Assembly: GCA_029216955.1 (NCBI GenBank)
Contig: JANAVB010029819.1
Location: 31,957,028-32,021,027 of the forward strand
Direction of reading: 5' to 3'
From: Iris pallida
Taxonomy: Eukaryota; Streptophyta; Magnoliopsida; Asparagales; Iridaceae
Length of the DNA stretch: 64,000 nt
Positions 1-14,274 of the stretch are shown piece by piece. The notes under the pieces were generated by a model. That model saw nothing but the letters and a program-made list of their open reading frames with translations. It made no database searches and was not told where the DNA came from. The position numbers and the translations under genes were made by a program. How positions within the stretch are numbered: position 1 is the first letter of the stretch; each line of letters opens with the position of its first letter.

Positions 1-1
1 T

Positions 2-88
2 GCTTGGGGTCATCACTCCTTGGGTGAGTCAACGTGGGAGCGTGAGGATGATATCCGCTCGCGATATCCGCACCTATTTAACTCATAA
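2..88 (+). pseudogene. 3' end of a Tekay-type gag-pol: chromodomain tail (partial)
   Basis: The reading frame from base 2 gives a W-G-H-H-S-x-G-E-S-T-W-E-R-E-D-D-x-R pattern ending in Y-P-H-L-F-N-S and a TAA stop at 86-88. This is the C-terminal chromodomain signature of Ty3/gypsy chromoviruses, which in known families directs integrase to modified chromatin. It matches the same segment of the full element at about 24104-24190 almost base for base. The rest of the polyprotein lies outside the window to the left. Confidence 0.85.
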
Positions 89-254
89 GGTATAATGTCT
101 TCCTTATGTCTTATGTTTTTAATTCTTTGCTTACGTGAATGATTACTTTGTTAACTGCTAGTCGTAGCTTGCTTATGATTAATATAGCTTGCCCCGACAT
201 CTCTAGCCTCTTGATTAAATTCCGAGGACGGAATTCTTTTAAGGTGGGTAGAGT
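89..254 (+). other. 3' untranslated segment and polypurine tract of the left Tekay-type element
   Basis: Short non-coding stretch between the pol stop and the LTR. It ends in a purine-rich tract (about 237-254, AAGGTGGGTAGAGT), the same tract that precedes the 3' LTR at 24360. In LTR retrotransposons this tract primes plus-strand DNA synthesis, so it fixes the orientation as plus. Confidence 0.8.
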
Positions 255-456
255 TGTCTCCTCCGTTTTTCATTATACGTATTTTCAATATACTTGTACG
301 GAATCCCAACCCGTAGTTAGACTTGTCTGGCTTAGCTTGACCCTGGTTTATTCTTGCCTTGGTTTATTTTGGGTTCATCCTGATTCGGCTTGGCTTGGCT
401 TGGTGTATTTGATTGGGCTCGGTTGTTAGGACTTGACCCAACATGCTAACCCCCTC

Positions 457-463
457 TTTATAA
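457..463 (+). promoter_or_regulatory. Putative TATA box of the left LTR
   Basis: CTCTTTATAAGCC lies about 200 bp into the LTR, followed by a pyrimidine-rich stretch as expected near a plant start site. In the full element the same place reads TTTATTAA, a probable decayed version. Position and composition only; the start site is inferred. Confidence 0.5.
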
Positions 464-879
464 GCCACCAACCCCTTTCTCTCTCCTCATTCACTTCTTT
501 ATTTACTTCTTCTTCTTCCTCCATTAACTCTCTCTACCTACCAAGAGCTTAGGCAAGTGCAACTTGCTTCATGGAGGAACTCAATTTTTGTTGTTCCATT
601 GTCTTCCTCACGAGATTCTAAGATACTTTAGTACTTAGCATTTTTAATTTCTATGGTTCATTTCATGTAGATCTAAATTTATTGTATTTTCATATTTTTG
701 GGGTTTTGATCAACCAAACCTTATTATTTTCAAGTTTTGATTGTTCCAGGTTGTATAGAATTTCGTTCTACCCTATTTTGACCTATGGAAGTCCGGATTT
801 TGACTTTAAATGAAGGATTGATGGAGCTTGGAAGCCATGGCTTCCATAGTTCTTCTTCTCTGACCTTTGGAGAAGAAGA

Positions 880-1290
880 ACAGCCTTTTGCGGCGACTCT
901 CATGCGGCCAGCCTTTTGCGATAACTCTTATGCGGCCAGTCTTTTACGGCAACTCTCATGCGGCCAGCCTTTTGCGGCAACCCTCATACGGCCAGCCTTT
1001 TGCGGCACTCTCATGCGGCCAGTATTTTGCGGCAACCCTTATGCAGCCAGCCTTTTGCGGCACCCTCATGCGGCCAGCCTTTTGTGGCACCCTCATGCGG
1101 CCAGCCTTTTGCGGCACCCTCATGCGGCCAGCCTTTTGCGGCAACCCTCATGCGGCCAGCCTTTTTGCGGCACCTTCATATGGCCAGCCTTTTACGGCAC
1201 CCCATGCGACCAGTCTTTTGTGGCAACCCCCATGCGGCCAGTCTTTTGTGGCAACTCTCATGGCCGGGTTATGTTTTGGACGTGGCATGA
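880..1290 (+). repeat. Tandem array, unit about 27-28 bp, core CTCATGCGGCCAGCC
   Basis: About 14 imperfect units read CTCATGCGGCCAGCC followed by TTTTGCGGCAC or TTTTGCGGCAAC. The unit is CG-containing and lies in the LTR downstream of the putative TATA box, so it would be in the transcribed leader. The array keeps several frames open by chance on both strands; these are low-complexity translations, not genes. The sister LTRs at 16644-19373 and 24360-27079 have a different array (core GCGTAGAGC) here. Confidence 0.92.
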
Positions 1291-2955
1291 TTTTAATATT
1301 GGCATGACTTTTATATAAACACGACATGATAATGTAGGGATAGAACACGATAGTGACCCGTCATGGTGTACTCTTGACAAGTAACATAACGTGATAGTGG
1401 CCCGTCATGGTGCACTCTTGACAAGTAAACCTAACATGATATACCTCGATATGTTGTTACGACGACTGGCATGACATGACAAGAATGAATGGCCTGGACA
1501 CCATGTGCGATTGTGTTTGTACAAATAAATCAGTATTGTCTTATATCATGTCTAGGACAAGGACCCCTGAGTACCACGGTCAGGGGTACCTACTGAAACT
1601 GACTAAGGCTAATAACTAGTATAATCAAGTAGTCATGAAGAGATTTCCCAGCTACAGGCAATCCCGTTATCTGGGCGCCCCATCATGGGATTTGTAGCCT
1701 GCCGTCGAGTAAGGCACATTTCCAGCACACTGTCATATGTTGCACCCTTCAAGCTACTTAAGGGTACATGCGTTTCTTGGACGATGTACCCACATAAAAT
1801 CAACCCCTAATTGCATCCGGGTAACCTGGATGGTCTGCAGGGCTTGTGGCTGTTGGAATAATCTCATTACATCTTGCTAGTAATTAGGCGTGTAATAACC
1901 CTAGTTAGTTAAAGTATCAAGCCGTACTTATTGCTTGGCAGTGAATGTTGGATGGAGACTAACCAGTCTAGTCTTGTCCTGATCCTGTACAAGATTGTTA
2001 CATGACCCAATTGCTCGTGTTACCTTATCGATAAATTATGGGAAACCAAGTTTCGTTCAGATGAAGGGTTACAACCCCGGTCCTTGTTTGGTTTACGGGT
2101 TATAACTTGGTTATCTGAATAGTCCCATGGTTATCTTATCGTATATCATCATGATTTTCCATATTTCCACTCCTTTATTATATAATTATGTTCTTGTGCT
2201 AATTGTTGGTTTTAGTTCTTAAGCGAAGCCTCCTTTGTGGCACTTACTCTTTCTGGGATCTGACCCAGCTGGTTTTGTATGGCCTGATACCGGAGTGACC
2301 GACCCAGCCCATCTAATCTCACGAAAGTTTAGGGAATCCCTATACAAGCATCCGAACTCGCATTCTAATGTGCTAGAGACCCCTCCCAAGGAAGAAGGTA
2401 AAGGCGACCGTTAGGTCGCCCACTCCGCGGTTCTGCAAGAGCTAGCTCCAGAGGATCTTCCTACCTTCCAGCCAGATGGTGACCACCAGGCATAACCCTA
2501 GCAACGAGTGGGTTTTATTTTTGCTCTTCTACTCTTTTGTAAAAATAATCTTTTGAGGCGTTTAGCCGACGAGTACGTGTTAGCTCGATTGCACTTTACT
2601 TACTGTCTGCCTACGGGCTGTAGCATGATTAACAAATCCTAGGGTTGATCATGTATGACTGTAACTCTTGCCTGTCTTCACATTTTGTATAACTTGCTTC
2701 ATGATTATCCAAATATATAATGTATGGGATGCCTTATTATTGTATATTTGGTGCTCTGACATCTTGTAACTGCTCTTACTTGCTTGAGATTAAGACAATA
2801 GGCTTGTTCATGACCATAAGAGACTGATGGCTTGTAGTTAAACCCTCATGTATCTAGACAGTCGTGACCGTATAGCGAGGTGGGTTGCACTTCAATATAC
2901 GTAGCTGGCTGTGTCCGCCTCCGCTCTCCAGTATTCTGGTTTGTGGGGCATGACA

Positions 2956-3160
2956 TGGTTTAAGTGGTGGCCCATGTAGGTTTATAAATCAAGATATATG
3001 AGGGTTTACTGAATAGATGTCTCAATCAGCACTCGTCCTTGATCTCTGCTCGTACCCTCTAAATTCCTGAAATCTTGACCTGATTACATGTTTGTATCTT
3101 TGATCTGTCCTGGTCCTTCCTTATTGTTCCCTGTGTCGTCTTCTTCAGCCACATTGCTTC
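2956..3160 (+). other. Leader with primer-binding-site position, second Tekay-type copy
   Basis: Directly after the LTR comes TGGTTTAAGTGGTGGCCCAT, also found after the 5' LTR of the full element (19374). This is where a primer-binding site must lie, but it does not read as the usual initiator-Met site TGGTATCAGAGC. A pyrimidine tract ending CTTCTTCAG near 3150 may be a splice acceptor ahead of gag. Confidence 0.6.
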
Positions 3161-3545
3161 TGGTCCTGCCAATCAGCCGAAAGGAGCTCAGCGAGTACCC
3201 CAGCAACAAGAGGATCAAGCTCAGCACTCAGGAGCAGCTTCCCGAGTCATGCTTTCCGGAGGTCCAGAACCCCCAGTACAGCCAGCCCAGCCTGCAAGGC
3301 AGGATGATGAAGTCTTGGTTGGATTTATCAGGGAGTTGCTTGCATCACAGGATTATCGAGGTGATGCATTACAGCAGACAGTACAAGATGCTCTGACCAG
3401 AGGTGGTCATCAAGGTAACAGTGCGGCCAACAGCTTCAAGCGCTTGAATCCTCCATTTTTCGATGGCAGCGAAGATGCTATTGCCACAGATTCTTGGCTG
3501 CAGGACACTGAGGTTATTCTAGAAGCAGCCAGAGCAGCAGCAATA
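3160..3545 (+). pseudogene. gag: gag, N-terminal fragment (Tekay type)
   Basis: Open frame whose product runs from a Q-rich start through V-G-F-I-R-E-L-L-A-S-Q-D-Y-R-G-D-A-L to S-F-K-R-L-N-P-P-F-F-D-G and W-L-Q-D-T-E-V-I-L-E-A-A. It aligns with the gag start of the element at 19596. Gag is the structural protein that forms the retrotransposon particle and packages RNA. Only the first part is present: homology stops at about 3545, where sequence unrelated to gag begins, so the copy is truncated before the capsid core and zinc knuckles. The frame itself is intact here, unlike the full element, which has a stop near the equivalent of residue 107. Confidence 0.85.
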
Positions 3546-4480
3546 CTGCAACGTACATCACACCCCCAGGTACCCGACTTCTAACTCACAATTCTTCCTC
3601 CAGTTTGATGAAATCGTGATCCATAAATTCCTATGTATAAACAACCTAACCGTCTTTCTAACCTTTCAAAAAAAATTATTTTTAACCCATTATTTCGATC
3701 AAGAACTCGACACAAAGTTGGGAAATTTTTGTTCGAAAATAGAACCAAAAATAACTCAAAACCCCTACTTTGGAAGACTAATCCTGAACCGAATACTTGG
3801 AATTTTTGAAACCGAATTTGAATCTGTAATAGGTAACACATACGAGATTAAAATGCCTCTTGTAAAAGTAATTTTCATCCATTATACAGAAAGTTATTCG
3901 CCCTCGAAAATCAAGAAAAAACTATTTTAAAAACTGTAAAAACTTAGAAAAGTTCCTCGATACGGCGTGCGCTCCGACAAACCGGGCGACGTGGTCAAAT
4001 CCATGACCATCAAAAGACGCGTAAGGACGTTGTCGATGTGTGGGATTCAACGGAACTCGATTTCGTTGTGCTTTTGCACGAAATCGAAGCATATCCGTCG
4101 AGATATCCCGTATCGGCCCCTTTGCAAACTAGCCCATAACTTCGTGCACGTTCGTCATCCCGAGACAAAACTTGCGTCAACAGGACTGTATCTTTTTTCT
4201 GGTCCTGTATGCCAAGTTTGGTCCGATTCTGAGAAGGTCGACCGGAACCCCCTTTGGTGGGCCGACGACCCGATCCAATGGGCGAATATGTGTACGGCCC
4301 GCCGGAATCCAACTTTGGATATATGGTTGGGTACGTCTCATCAAATCGGACCCGTAAATATATAGTTTGACGACTTTAAAGACCATAGATACTAGCACGC
4401 TTTTCGGTACAAAGTAGGTCCAATGGTGGATATTGTTTTGACCGGAAATTAAGATTTGCCCTTGTTTCCAGAATTAGACT
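3546..4480. other. Non-coding stretch, not assigned
   Basis: About 0.9 kb between the gag breakpoint and recognisable family C LTR. Open frames (for example 3967-4365) show no motif I recognise. It may be the diverged left part of a family C-like LTR, because LTR anchors follow directly, but I could not match it to 33380-37291. Confidence 0.4.
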
Positions 4481-5458
4481 TTTGGAAAAACAGTCCAAGA
4501 CCTTTCTTTTATGCCAAACTCATTGGTGATGTTTGTTTCAACATCCGGAGACTGTTGTGCGAGTTGACTTTGTAGCTCACTGAGTAGTTGGGGATTTTTA
4601 GTTTTACATGCTACCCTAGCCAGTTGGACGATTCTGAGCGCAAGGGTATTATCAGTTCACCAGCAGAGGACCCCAGACAAGTACATTTATTGTTTGTTTT
4701 CAATATCTCTAATTCCTATCACAACTGCTCAGTTATATCATACTTGATTCTTGACACGCTCGTCACATGATAGCAGCTCATGTTTCTTGTTCATGTCATA
4801 TTTCTTGCCTTGTACATGGTGTCGGGACAGGGAAGTATTAATAGATAAGTGATCATACCTTATCCTATATTTTATTTATTGTACAGTAGACCTTGTTAAA
4901 TAAAGTAGACCTTGTAATTAACTTAGACCTTGTGGTGTAACTATCCCAGACCGATCACATATCGAAAGGTACTTCAAATCACATAGATAGTATTTCCTGT
5001 TGTGTTGCCATGTATATTCCTGTCTACATTTCTCATGTCTTTTGTTACCAGTAACATGATTATTTTATCATGTATTTTATAGCTAACATTTGTCTTCTAG
5101 TAGTTAGGATATATTTGGAACTGCACTCAATAAATTGTACTCGTTCTATTACTGACTGGAAACCAATATTTTTCAGATGATCGCCTGCTACATTGCACTT
5201 GGACCATTGGGGAAGACATATGTATATCCTGAGGTCAACCTAGAGACTAGTTAGATAGTTGAGTATTTATCCAGTTGTCTTTTTATAATTTTGTGAGCCA
5301 TTGTACTTTGTATTCAAATGTAAACTTATGAATATTGTCATTAATTTAGTTTTATGAATGAGCAAATAAAGTTATTATATGATTTTGGGCATCATGACCT
5401 TGACAGCGTTCTACCGTCGATACTGCGGTGTAGGCTGGCTTGTGCACGCACTCGCATC
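4480..5458 (+). repeat. Family C LTR, right-hand fragment A
   Basis: Shares a run of anchors, in order, with the LTRs at 7390-8382 and 36050-37291: a CAAGTACATTTATTG-type block, CTTGACACGCTCGTCACATG, ACCGATCACATATCGAAAGGTACTT, and the end block GTTCTACCGTCGATACTGCGGTGTAGG. It lacks the terminal CGGGTCGTGACA and joins fragment B at about 5458. Confidence 0.72.
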
Positions 5459-8382
<2,924 letters not shown>

Positions 8383-8760
8383 GACATGAGTTAGTTATAA
8401 CCAAGCACACTTCACAGGTATGGGGCTATGGCTGACTACCATGCAGCAGATTTGGATCTTGCTATTAAAGAGGACCTGGACCCGCTTAAAACTCGTTCTT
8501 GGCGTGACTAGGTCTTCAATATGTGGTACGCACCCAAGTCCATTATGGCTAATAAGACACACATGCTTAGGAATCACTGTCCTAGGTGGCATGTTATTTG
8601 TATTGGGGAGAACTGTAGGCACGATGGTAGTAGCACACGTGCTTGGGGAAGCTCAGGGTAACATACGCCTGGGTTTAATTAGGCAATACTTGCCTATTTG
8701 TACTATTTCCAACGAGAATAAACCTTGACGTCGGTGTTCATTCTCTGTACGAGAATTAAA
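8383..8760 (+). other. Unassigned segment after the family C LTR
   Basis: Follows the LTR end directly. One frame reads about 75 residues with a single stop (A-D-Y-H-A-A-D-L-D-L-A-I-K-E-D-L-D-P-L-K-T early on), which could be a decayed coding fragment, but I do not recognise it. No primer-binding site of Met or Tekay-leader type is visible. Confidence 0.35.
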
Positions 8761-9146
8761 GCATCGGGTTGAAGTTTTCGAGAGGAGTTAAGCTCATTAA
8801 ATGCAGCCTTAGGGAGAACAATTTGAGAGACGTAGGCGGGGGCGTGATGAATTAGGCACACCCATACAAGTGAGGCACGATTAGGAAGGGGCGTGCCATT
8901 AGCGAGGCATGAGTAGCCAAAGTAATTATGACTTTAATATTCGAGCCTTCATCTATCTTTCACATAAAGATTGAGGCATTTCTATATGACGCCTAGATGT
9001 GGCACGAACACCATGCTGCTCTGATTAGACGTCGATAGATCAACGCCTAGGTAAGGGCACAGTCACTATGAGAGGCATGAGTGGCTCAATGCCTAAGTGA
9101 GGTGTGGGTTACTTCTTTTCCTCTGAGGCGCATGACCCATGCTTCT
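8760..9146 (-). repeat. Tat-lineage LTR remnant
   Basis: Ends on its right in CCATGCTTCTACA followed by AGACCCC, the same LTR edge and polypurine tract as at 47485-47503 of the full Tat element. It carries a diverged motif array, GAGGCATGAG or GAGGCACGA, in place of GAGCCGCATGAG. The left edge is not clear. Orientation is minus, as in the full element. Confidence 0.65.
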
Positions 9147-10740
9147 ACAAGACCCCATTTAATTTTTTTTTAACTTTTTGAGATAAAGTTAGAAATACTT
9201 TGAAGAGAAGTGGGACGCGCGTCTTTAGATAGTGTCAGCACGATCTCCTTCTGGATGAGAATGATTAGTTCGGTTCTATACCGAGTAAATAACTTTTTGT
9301 TTTCCCTTCTTATCAAAGTACACACTGTTTAAGGCCTATAAATAGGCCTTAAGATTAATCCCTAGAAAACTATTCGGCACGAGCGTCAAAATGTCAGATT
9401 CATCGCCATTAATGCCAGGTTCATTGTTCGAGCCTATAAATAGAGGCTCTTGAAAGAGTTTTTTTGTTCGTTTCTTTTCTTCCTCTCTCATTCCATGCTC
9501 GACGTCAAGGCTCCTCTGACTCCTCTCTTCGTCAGAGAAGAGAGCGAATTCAAAGCAAAGCCGCCCGAAGCCTTCGTCGACGTACCGCCCGAAGCTTTCG
9601 CTGAGATGCTGCTTAACGTCGACGTGATACATTTTGCAATTGATGATAAGCTATAGGAAGGGGTAAAAAGTTCATTTTTTGGAGGCTACAATACGTGAAT
9701 GCGAAAAGCTTAGTTTCCTGGAGAACATAAACATTGGCATGATGGGGCGCTCATTACTGCGATACTCGCCCCCACTTCTATCACATACTATAGCGAGTGT
9801 ACCCTGTCATAGTATGAATGTACATACAGAACATGCTTTCATCGATATACGACACGCACAAGCTTATGATGTACGTTATACTATACGTGTGCTGCCACAT
9901 AGATGTACTAATGCGTGTGTGCTGTCTCACAGATGCACTAATGCATTCCATCAATGAGTTGCATGCCTAGATTTATGTCGTGCGCCATAGCGCTTGTGTA
10001 CTGATTTCGGTGGATGCGTTTGACACATCCATTTCAGTGTGTGATGTTTTCTTTTTGAGTATTTTTATGAGACTGATACTTTTGTTTGTCTTTGTGCAGA
10101 TTGCATACCAACTCGTGCCAACTTAAATGGAGCATGGAAGGACTTCATAAGTTAGTTGATTCGTAAAGACAACCGATTTGATACGTAATTTTGTTGAGAG
10201 ATCAAGCGAAGTGATCCCCATTTACACAACATACCAGCTGTCTTTACCTCCGAAACGAGACGTATCATCCACCGATATAGTGCTGGATCTATATGGTTAG
10301 GATTGATTGTCCAGGTTGACACCCTGTCTTCCAGCAGCTTCTTCACATAGGCAAAGCGACCATCCTGCGCACTCGCGACGGCCTTCCTGCTTGTCATAAA
10401 AAATTAATGCAGGCCCAGTGTTGGAGTTTATGCGACATTGCTGCCCTTTATAGTGGGGCATTTGTCACATCACTGCCCTATACAGTAGAGGCATTTTTCA
10501 CGTTTTTACCCTCTATAATGAGAGAGAAGTGGGCCATAGTCTTCCGTAGAGATGCTCCACGTAATAGATTTACATCATATGAAATCATGAATATCAATAA
10601 AACAAGTAGTCATGTAATAGATTTTTATCATATGTAATCATGAATATCAATGAAAATTTAATCTCCTTTTACTGGCTTACGTGAGTTCCTTGTGATTGTG
10701 GACTTTTGTAGAGGAATTTTACGGACTTGCCATCTTTAAT
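9147..10740 (+). pseudogene. Remnant of the antisense gene region of a Tat-lineage element
   Basis: By position this corresponds to the segment right of the 3' LTR in the full Tat element, which holds a plus-strand gene starting at 47996. Two TATA boxes (9337-9344 and 9435-9442) are followed by a pyrimidine-rich leader and an ATG at 9495 opening a short frame of about 53 codons rich in P, E and A, with a stop near 9655. A possible intron with a TTTGTGCAG acceptor ends near 10100, and the next block reads I-P-A-V-F-T-S-E-T-R-R-I-I-H-R in one plus frame. I cannot match these to the plant mobile domain residues of the full gene, so the link rests on position and promoter, not on protein similarity. 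Confidence 0.4.
9337..9344 (+). promoter_or_regulatory. TATA box inside a near-palindrome
   Basis: TATAAATA sits in the centre of TTAAGGCCTATAAATAGGCC followed by TTAA, an almost perfect palindrome. A second box (9435-9442) lies in AGCCTATAAATAGAGGCT, again with inverted flanks. Both precede the short frame opened at 9495. Confidence 0.5.
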
Positions 10741-11110
10741 TCATTTAACTGCATATGTCAGGTGGAAGTAATAGGCACCGTGGGGTGAATATTTAAGGGT
10801 ATGAATGTTTGTTCATAGGTAAAGACATGACAAACATGGGATTTCTAGATAGGTAACTTACTCAGAGGTTTAGAAAGAACATGGTAAGAGATGTAAGAAC
10901 AACTAAGAGGTAATATGGACATGTATGTTCATCTAGGATTCCTTTTTGTGGACATATCAATGTGAACACGATAAGCTTAGAATGACGATTCTATCAACAG
11001 AGGTAATATGGATGTGTTGGAAAAAAGGTCAAGAGACAAGAATGTATACTCAGAGTTAGCATATATATGGTAGAGATTAAAATATGATAGGGATGAAGGT
11101 TACAGTTTAG
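10740..11110. repeat. Decayed GGTAATATGGACATG-type repeats
   Basis: Loose repeats such as AGAGGTAATATGGACATG and AGAGGTAATATGGATGTG resemble the ACTCAGAGGTAATGAGGACATGG repeats at 53010-53360 in the full Tat element, and occupy the same place (between the antisense gene and the C-terminal end of pol). No coding potential seen. Confidence 0.5.
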
Positions 11111-11138
11111 GGACACTTACTACCATCTTTGTTTAAAC

Positions 11139-11500
11139 TCAGTATTTCTTGAGGAATTTGCCATTGATAGGCATCATAAGAAAATCCCTACTGGGTTTAA
11201 TTAGCCGGTATGCACAATTTGAATAGACAGTTCCCATGACTAGATCTGGTTCCATGGATGTCATGTTTAGTGATAATGTTTTCCGGAATGCATCCCCAAT
11301 GTAGCCGCCGGAGTCATAGGAAGAATCTGAAGAATACGAATATATTTCCTCCTTAGATTGTAAAATTTCATTAAGCTTGGATAAGGCATACCCAAGACCA
11401 CAACGGGTCTTGTGGTAATACTGATCAGATTTACCCTTGGGGACGTTGATCTTGATCGTCCAATCCTTAACTGGATCGGCCACTTTTCACCTTGCACCTA
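11139..11500 (-). pseudogene. Tat-lineage pol remnant: pre-RT linker fused to integrase C-terminal end
   Basis: The minus-strand frame starts with V-P-K-G-K-S-D-Q-Y-Y-H-K-T-R-C-G-L-G-Y, which matches V-P-A-G-K-P-Q-D-Y-Y-N-K-T-R-Y-G-L-G-Y just upstream of reverse transcriptase in the full element (about 57510-57460). It then continues D-S-G-G-Y-I-G-D-A-F-R-K-T-L-S-L-N and ends V-Y-S-N-C-A-Y-R-L...M-P-I-N-G-K-F-L-K-K-Y, which is the extreme C-terminus of pol (about 53990-53895). The whole RT, RNase H and integrase core is missing: an internal deletion joined the two ends in one open frame of about 115 codons. Confidence 0.78.
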
Positions 11501-11529
11501 TAGTCCTGCAGTATGATGTTTTACCTACT

Positions 11530-12821
11530 TCTTAGTTCAGGTACTGAGTTTTACATCAGTTGAGTTTGTATTTATAGACATTAGATATCCTGTCATCTAC
11601 TAAATATGCCTTTGTCCAACCCATAGGCATGTCCCCATATGTATGATCTGTTTGCCTCTTTGTTTCAGTTTACAGTTGTGGTAGTTTATATATATATGAT
11701 GTATTATAATAATGTGTGATATTGGTATGTTTTTTAGGGTTAACATATAACAGTATATATGATATTATATATGAGGTTATACATATATGGTATGGTATTA
11801 GTTAATGGGATATAAGGATGAGGACTAGTAATAAGTGGTAATGTAAATCCTTATGTATATACATATGCTTAAATATATAAATGATGTATTTATATATATA
11901 CCAGGTTTGTGAATGAGTATGGGGTAGTAGCTTGATAAGTGGTATGGTAGATTGATGTATATGGGGATCATTTAGTATGCTCACATTGGATATGTTAGTA
12001 TCCTAGTTAACTAGTATAACCTAGTTAGCTTAGGGTATAATTCTAGAATATTAGAATTGGACATGTGACTTCAAGTTGACATAGTTAATTAGATAGCCGA
12101 TGTTGACTAATAGTTATAGTTGACCCTAGATTTGACTTAGTTGACTAAGAGGGTTGACAAGAGTTGACTTTGACCTAGAATGACATAGTATCATATAGAT
12201 TGCATTGTACACTTCAGTTATTCAATATTGAACACTTTATAACCTATATTGCTCTAAATAGGACTCTGTGACTCCAGTTTGGACATCTATTTACATCAGT
12301 TGCTCAGGGTATCAGGCGAGTACATTCTCTGATCGTTTCATTCATGATAGTATCTATATTACCTACTTTAGACTACTTTACTTCATGCTGTCACGTTGGT
12401 AACACGGATTGGCACTATATGGATCTTTTCATGAGATATTATCCTCCAGCGGGTGCATCGGGTATTTCATGTTCATATACTTTATCATGTGCATTATGTA
12501 CTCCTTGTATTCGAATCTCTTCATGTACACTCATGTGCTCTCATGTTCACATGTGCTTCATATATAACTAACTATCATGTACGTAATATAACTTGACTAG
12601 ATCCTTCTGTATTTATTGGGGTATGGGTGAGTAGAAGTGGTTATGTGGTCAATTTCCTAGTAGTTTTGTCATGTACAACTCTGTAACTTAGGCATGTATA
12701 ATTCAAGCCGATTACATAACAATCTTGTGCTCTAAATCACTTATATTCACTTACAGTTCTTAATTTCTATAAAACTTTCATGTACTCTGATTTGTCTATT
12801 TTTACTGTTCATGTACATATC
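11530..12821 (+). repeat. Family D LTR, segment 1 (interrupted)
   Basis: Aligns in plus orientation with the reverse complement of the solo LTR at 27172-31874: TTGACTTTGACCTAGAATGAC, the CATATAGATTGCATTGTA block and GGCGAGTACATTCTCTGAT occur in the same order. The left end is lost against the Tat remnant. The LTR continues at 27080 after the inserted element and again at 31875. Confidence 0.78.
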
Positions 12822-12837
12822 TGTAACGCCCTGGTTC
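12822..12837 (+). repeat. 5' LTR, first 16 bases, left of the CACTA insertion
   Basis: TGTAACGCCCTGGTTC matches the start of the 3' LTR at 24360 (TGTAACGCCCGTGGCTCG). The CACTA element begins with the next base, and the LTR resumes at 16641-16644. Confidence 0.88.
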
Positions 12838-13639
12838 CACTACAACAAAAAATCCTTTTAATGACGGCTAAAAAGTGTCATTAATGACAAACCATGACAC
12901 TTTTTTTTCAAAGCAACCGTTATGAAAACGGGTGTTATAAATATTTTTAAAAGCGTTATAAAAAAAACCTTCATGAATAGTTTCTATAAAAGCGTTATGA
13001 ATAGTTAATATATAGTGCACAATTCAGGACATTTTTAAAATATTATGAATAGATAATATATAGGCTCAATGCAGCACATTTATAATACTTTATACTATTC
13101 AAATTAGCATATTTATAACGCTCTATACTGCACATTATATATTACATTCCAAAAACTTAACATTATATATCACCATCTTTATTACATTTCTCAAAATATA
13201 GTACATATTAACATCTTCATTACATTCTCAAAATAGAATATCCAAATACATATATATTTACAACTACCAAAATTGTCCACATCAAAACTTGGCCACATCA
13301 AAACTGTCCACAGAACATGTAGCAAAACCCTGAAAAAGATAAAAACAAGGTTAAATATACTTTATAATATAATGTGAAAAATAAAACTTTACATTAATGT
13401 AATAGATCATTATGACTGGTAAGAAGAATCAAACCTTGTGTTATGGCAAAGAATATATTATCTAGCTGAAACAATGCTATGTAATAGACTTTGAACATCT
13501 TCTATTAAATTTGGAAACATGAAAAACAGTGAAGCACATAAAGGCCATCAAAACTTGTATCATAAATACAAAACCACATCATGGTCATCAAGCAAATCTA
13601 GCTGGCAACATAATTTTGGGATAATAATTTGTAACTCAT

Positions 13640-13745
13640 AGTTTAAGGTATCGGCCGATATCGATACAATATGGCTGACACCGATACGGTTTGGCATGTC
13701 CCAATCCGATACCAACCGATATCCGATACTGACCGATATCGGGAT
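13640..13745. repeat. GATATCGG / CCGATAC-rich short repeat patch
   Basis: Clustered CGATATCGGCCGATATCG, CCGATACGG and ACCGATATCGGG words, many self-complementary, next to GTTTGGCATGTCCCAAT. The same GTTTGGCATGTCCCAAT phrase with CCGATAC words recurs at 14275-14340, so the patch is duplicated within the CACTA element. Confidence 0.8.
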
Positions 13746-14274
13746 TAGGGGTCTCTTTTTCCATCAATTTGGCAAAAAAAATTGAAGGAAAAAAAAGACA
13801 AATAAACAAGGGTTTGAAGCATAATAAGGTTGTACCTATCTACAGGTTAAACACAAACTTATATTCGAAATGAAGGATTTCCACAACTAAATGAAGCATT
13901 TCCACAACTAATTAAACACAAACTTATATTCGAAATTAGAACAACAGCCATAAATAAGTAAGCATGCTATCGAATTATTAAGTAGCATTTGGTTACTACA
14001 TTAATGGCTTGCTATCAAACTTGGTTGCATCATCGGAGCCTTGTTCCTCGATATGAGGTTCAGACTATACCACTACTATAAAAGGAAATTGCCCCAAGTA
14101 AGAAGCCTTTAGATGTTTTTTTCATTCCTGGGATAACTTGCTATCTGCCCTCTATAAATTGGCGATGCATTGATAAGGAAACTTTGGACAATAAAGGGGG
14201 CACATAATTATATGAACTATATAGTCAAATTACTTCCATTATTTTGTGAATTACGTTTCTGACTATTAATTGTC

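Larger units (their letters stand above)
255..2955 (+). repeat. Long terminal repeat, Tekay-type element (left copy)
   Basis: A 2.7 kb LTR homologous along its length to those of the element at 12822-27079. It starts TGTCTCC just after the polypurine tract and ends GGGGCATGACA. Internal sequence lies on both sides: pol end to the left, primer-site leader and gag start to the right. Conserved backbone blocks include the pyrimidine-rich leader near 480-560 and the GAGTACCACGGTCAGGGGTA block near 1570. Two copies of a 36-bp unit (GATAGTGACCCGTCATGGTG...) lie at about 1349-1427. The block at 880-1290 differs entirely from the other copies (separate entry). Confidence 0.88.

Noticed and set aside
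785..1348. Overlapping open frames on both strands (up to 177 codons)
   Set aside because: They are translations of the 27-28 bp array; the unit length lets several frames stay open. No start context or motif.
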